Assembly (NCBI GenBank): GCA_031257075.1 | Contig: JAIRPM010000029.1 | Location: 1 to 6,030 of the forward strand | Direction: 5' to 3' | From: Spirochaetaceae bacterium | GTDB taxonomy: Bacteria > Spirochaetota > Spirochaetia > Treponematales > Breznakiellaceae | DNA length: 6,030 nucleotides | Made by a program: the position numbers and the translations under genes | In this document: in pieces, positions 5,962 to 6,030 of the stretch | Position numbering within the stretch: position 1 is the first letter of the stretch | Layout of the letters: each line of letters opens with the position of its first letter | The notes under the pieces: model-generated | Seen by the model: the letters and a program-made list of their open reading frames with translations, nothing else | Told to the model about the DNA's origin: nothing | Databases searched by the model: none

Positions 5962-6030
5962 TTATTTTATCAGGTTATAGAATGCCTTTTTGCCGGCATA
6001 TTCGGCAACGCCTTCCAGTTGTTCCTCGAT
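5962..6030 (-). CDS. eno: Enolase, C-terminal end (partial)
   Basis: The last 22 codons of a minus-strand gene enter from the right edge, with the stop TAA at 5962-5964. The tail IEEQLEGVAEYAGKKAFYNL matches the highly conserved enolase C-terminus (bacterial form roughly IEEELG, then YAG, K, AFYNL). Enolase converts 2-phosphoglycerate to phosphoenolpyruvate in glycolysis and is cytoplasmic. The fragment holds none of the catalytic residues, so the call rests on this tail alone, but the tail is distinctive. The gene is transcribed toward the DUF167 gene and opposite to the transporter operon. Confidence 0.85.
   Translation of the reverse strand: MEEQLEGVAEYAGKKAFYNLIK

Overview
The window comes from a bacterial chromosome. 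My best guess for the source is a spirochaete related to Treponema. That is an inference from the lipid-anchored sugar-type binding protein, a MalEFG-type permease set with no ATPase gene of its own, and the mixed AT/GC codon use. No rRNA or other decisive marker is present. I see no CRISPR array, IS element, tRNA or phage gene.

Left region (1-1248, + strand). A WecG/TagA/CpsF glycosyltransferase (GT26) is best started at GTG 55 behind a strong Shine-Dalgarno. It may overlap the tail of an upstream gene by 8 bases. It is followed 9 bases later by an unrecognised 157-residue protein. This looks like the end of a cell-surface polysaccharide or glycolipid operon. The glycosyltransferase is clearly more AT-rich than the genes to its right.

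Central region (1343-5518, + strand). This is a tight four-gene unit: a lipoprotein solute-binding protein, two MalF/MalG-like permeases and a PLP-dependent enzyme of the cystathionine beta-lyase (MetC) type. The junctions are an ATGA overlap, a second ATGA overlap and a 2-base gap, so the genes are probably cotranscribed and partly translationally coupled. The transporter is a CUT1-type (carbohydrate uptake) ABC importer without its ATPase, which must come from elsewhere. The lyase carries the E. coli MetC-like SWGGYESL and RLHIGLE signatures. Its link to a sugar-type importer is the most interesting point of the window.

Right region (5547-6030, - strand). A short DUF167/YggU protein converges on metC with a 28-base gap. 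Beyond it lies the last 22 codons of enolase, entering from the right edge. The coding frame of the DUF167 gene extends upstream past its only standard start codon (TTG), so its true start is uncertain. The roughly 115-base gap between enolase and DUF167 holds GC-rich inverted repeats.

I found no evidence of a wholly new system. The observations most worth following are the transporter-lyase operon, the 157-residue orphan and the DUF167 start.
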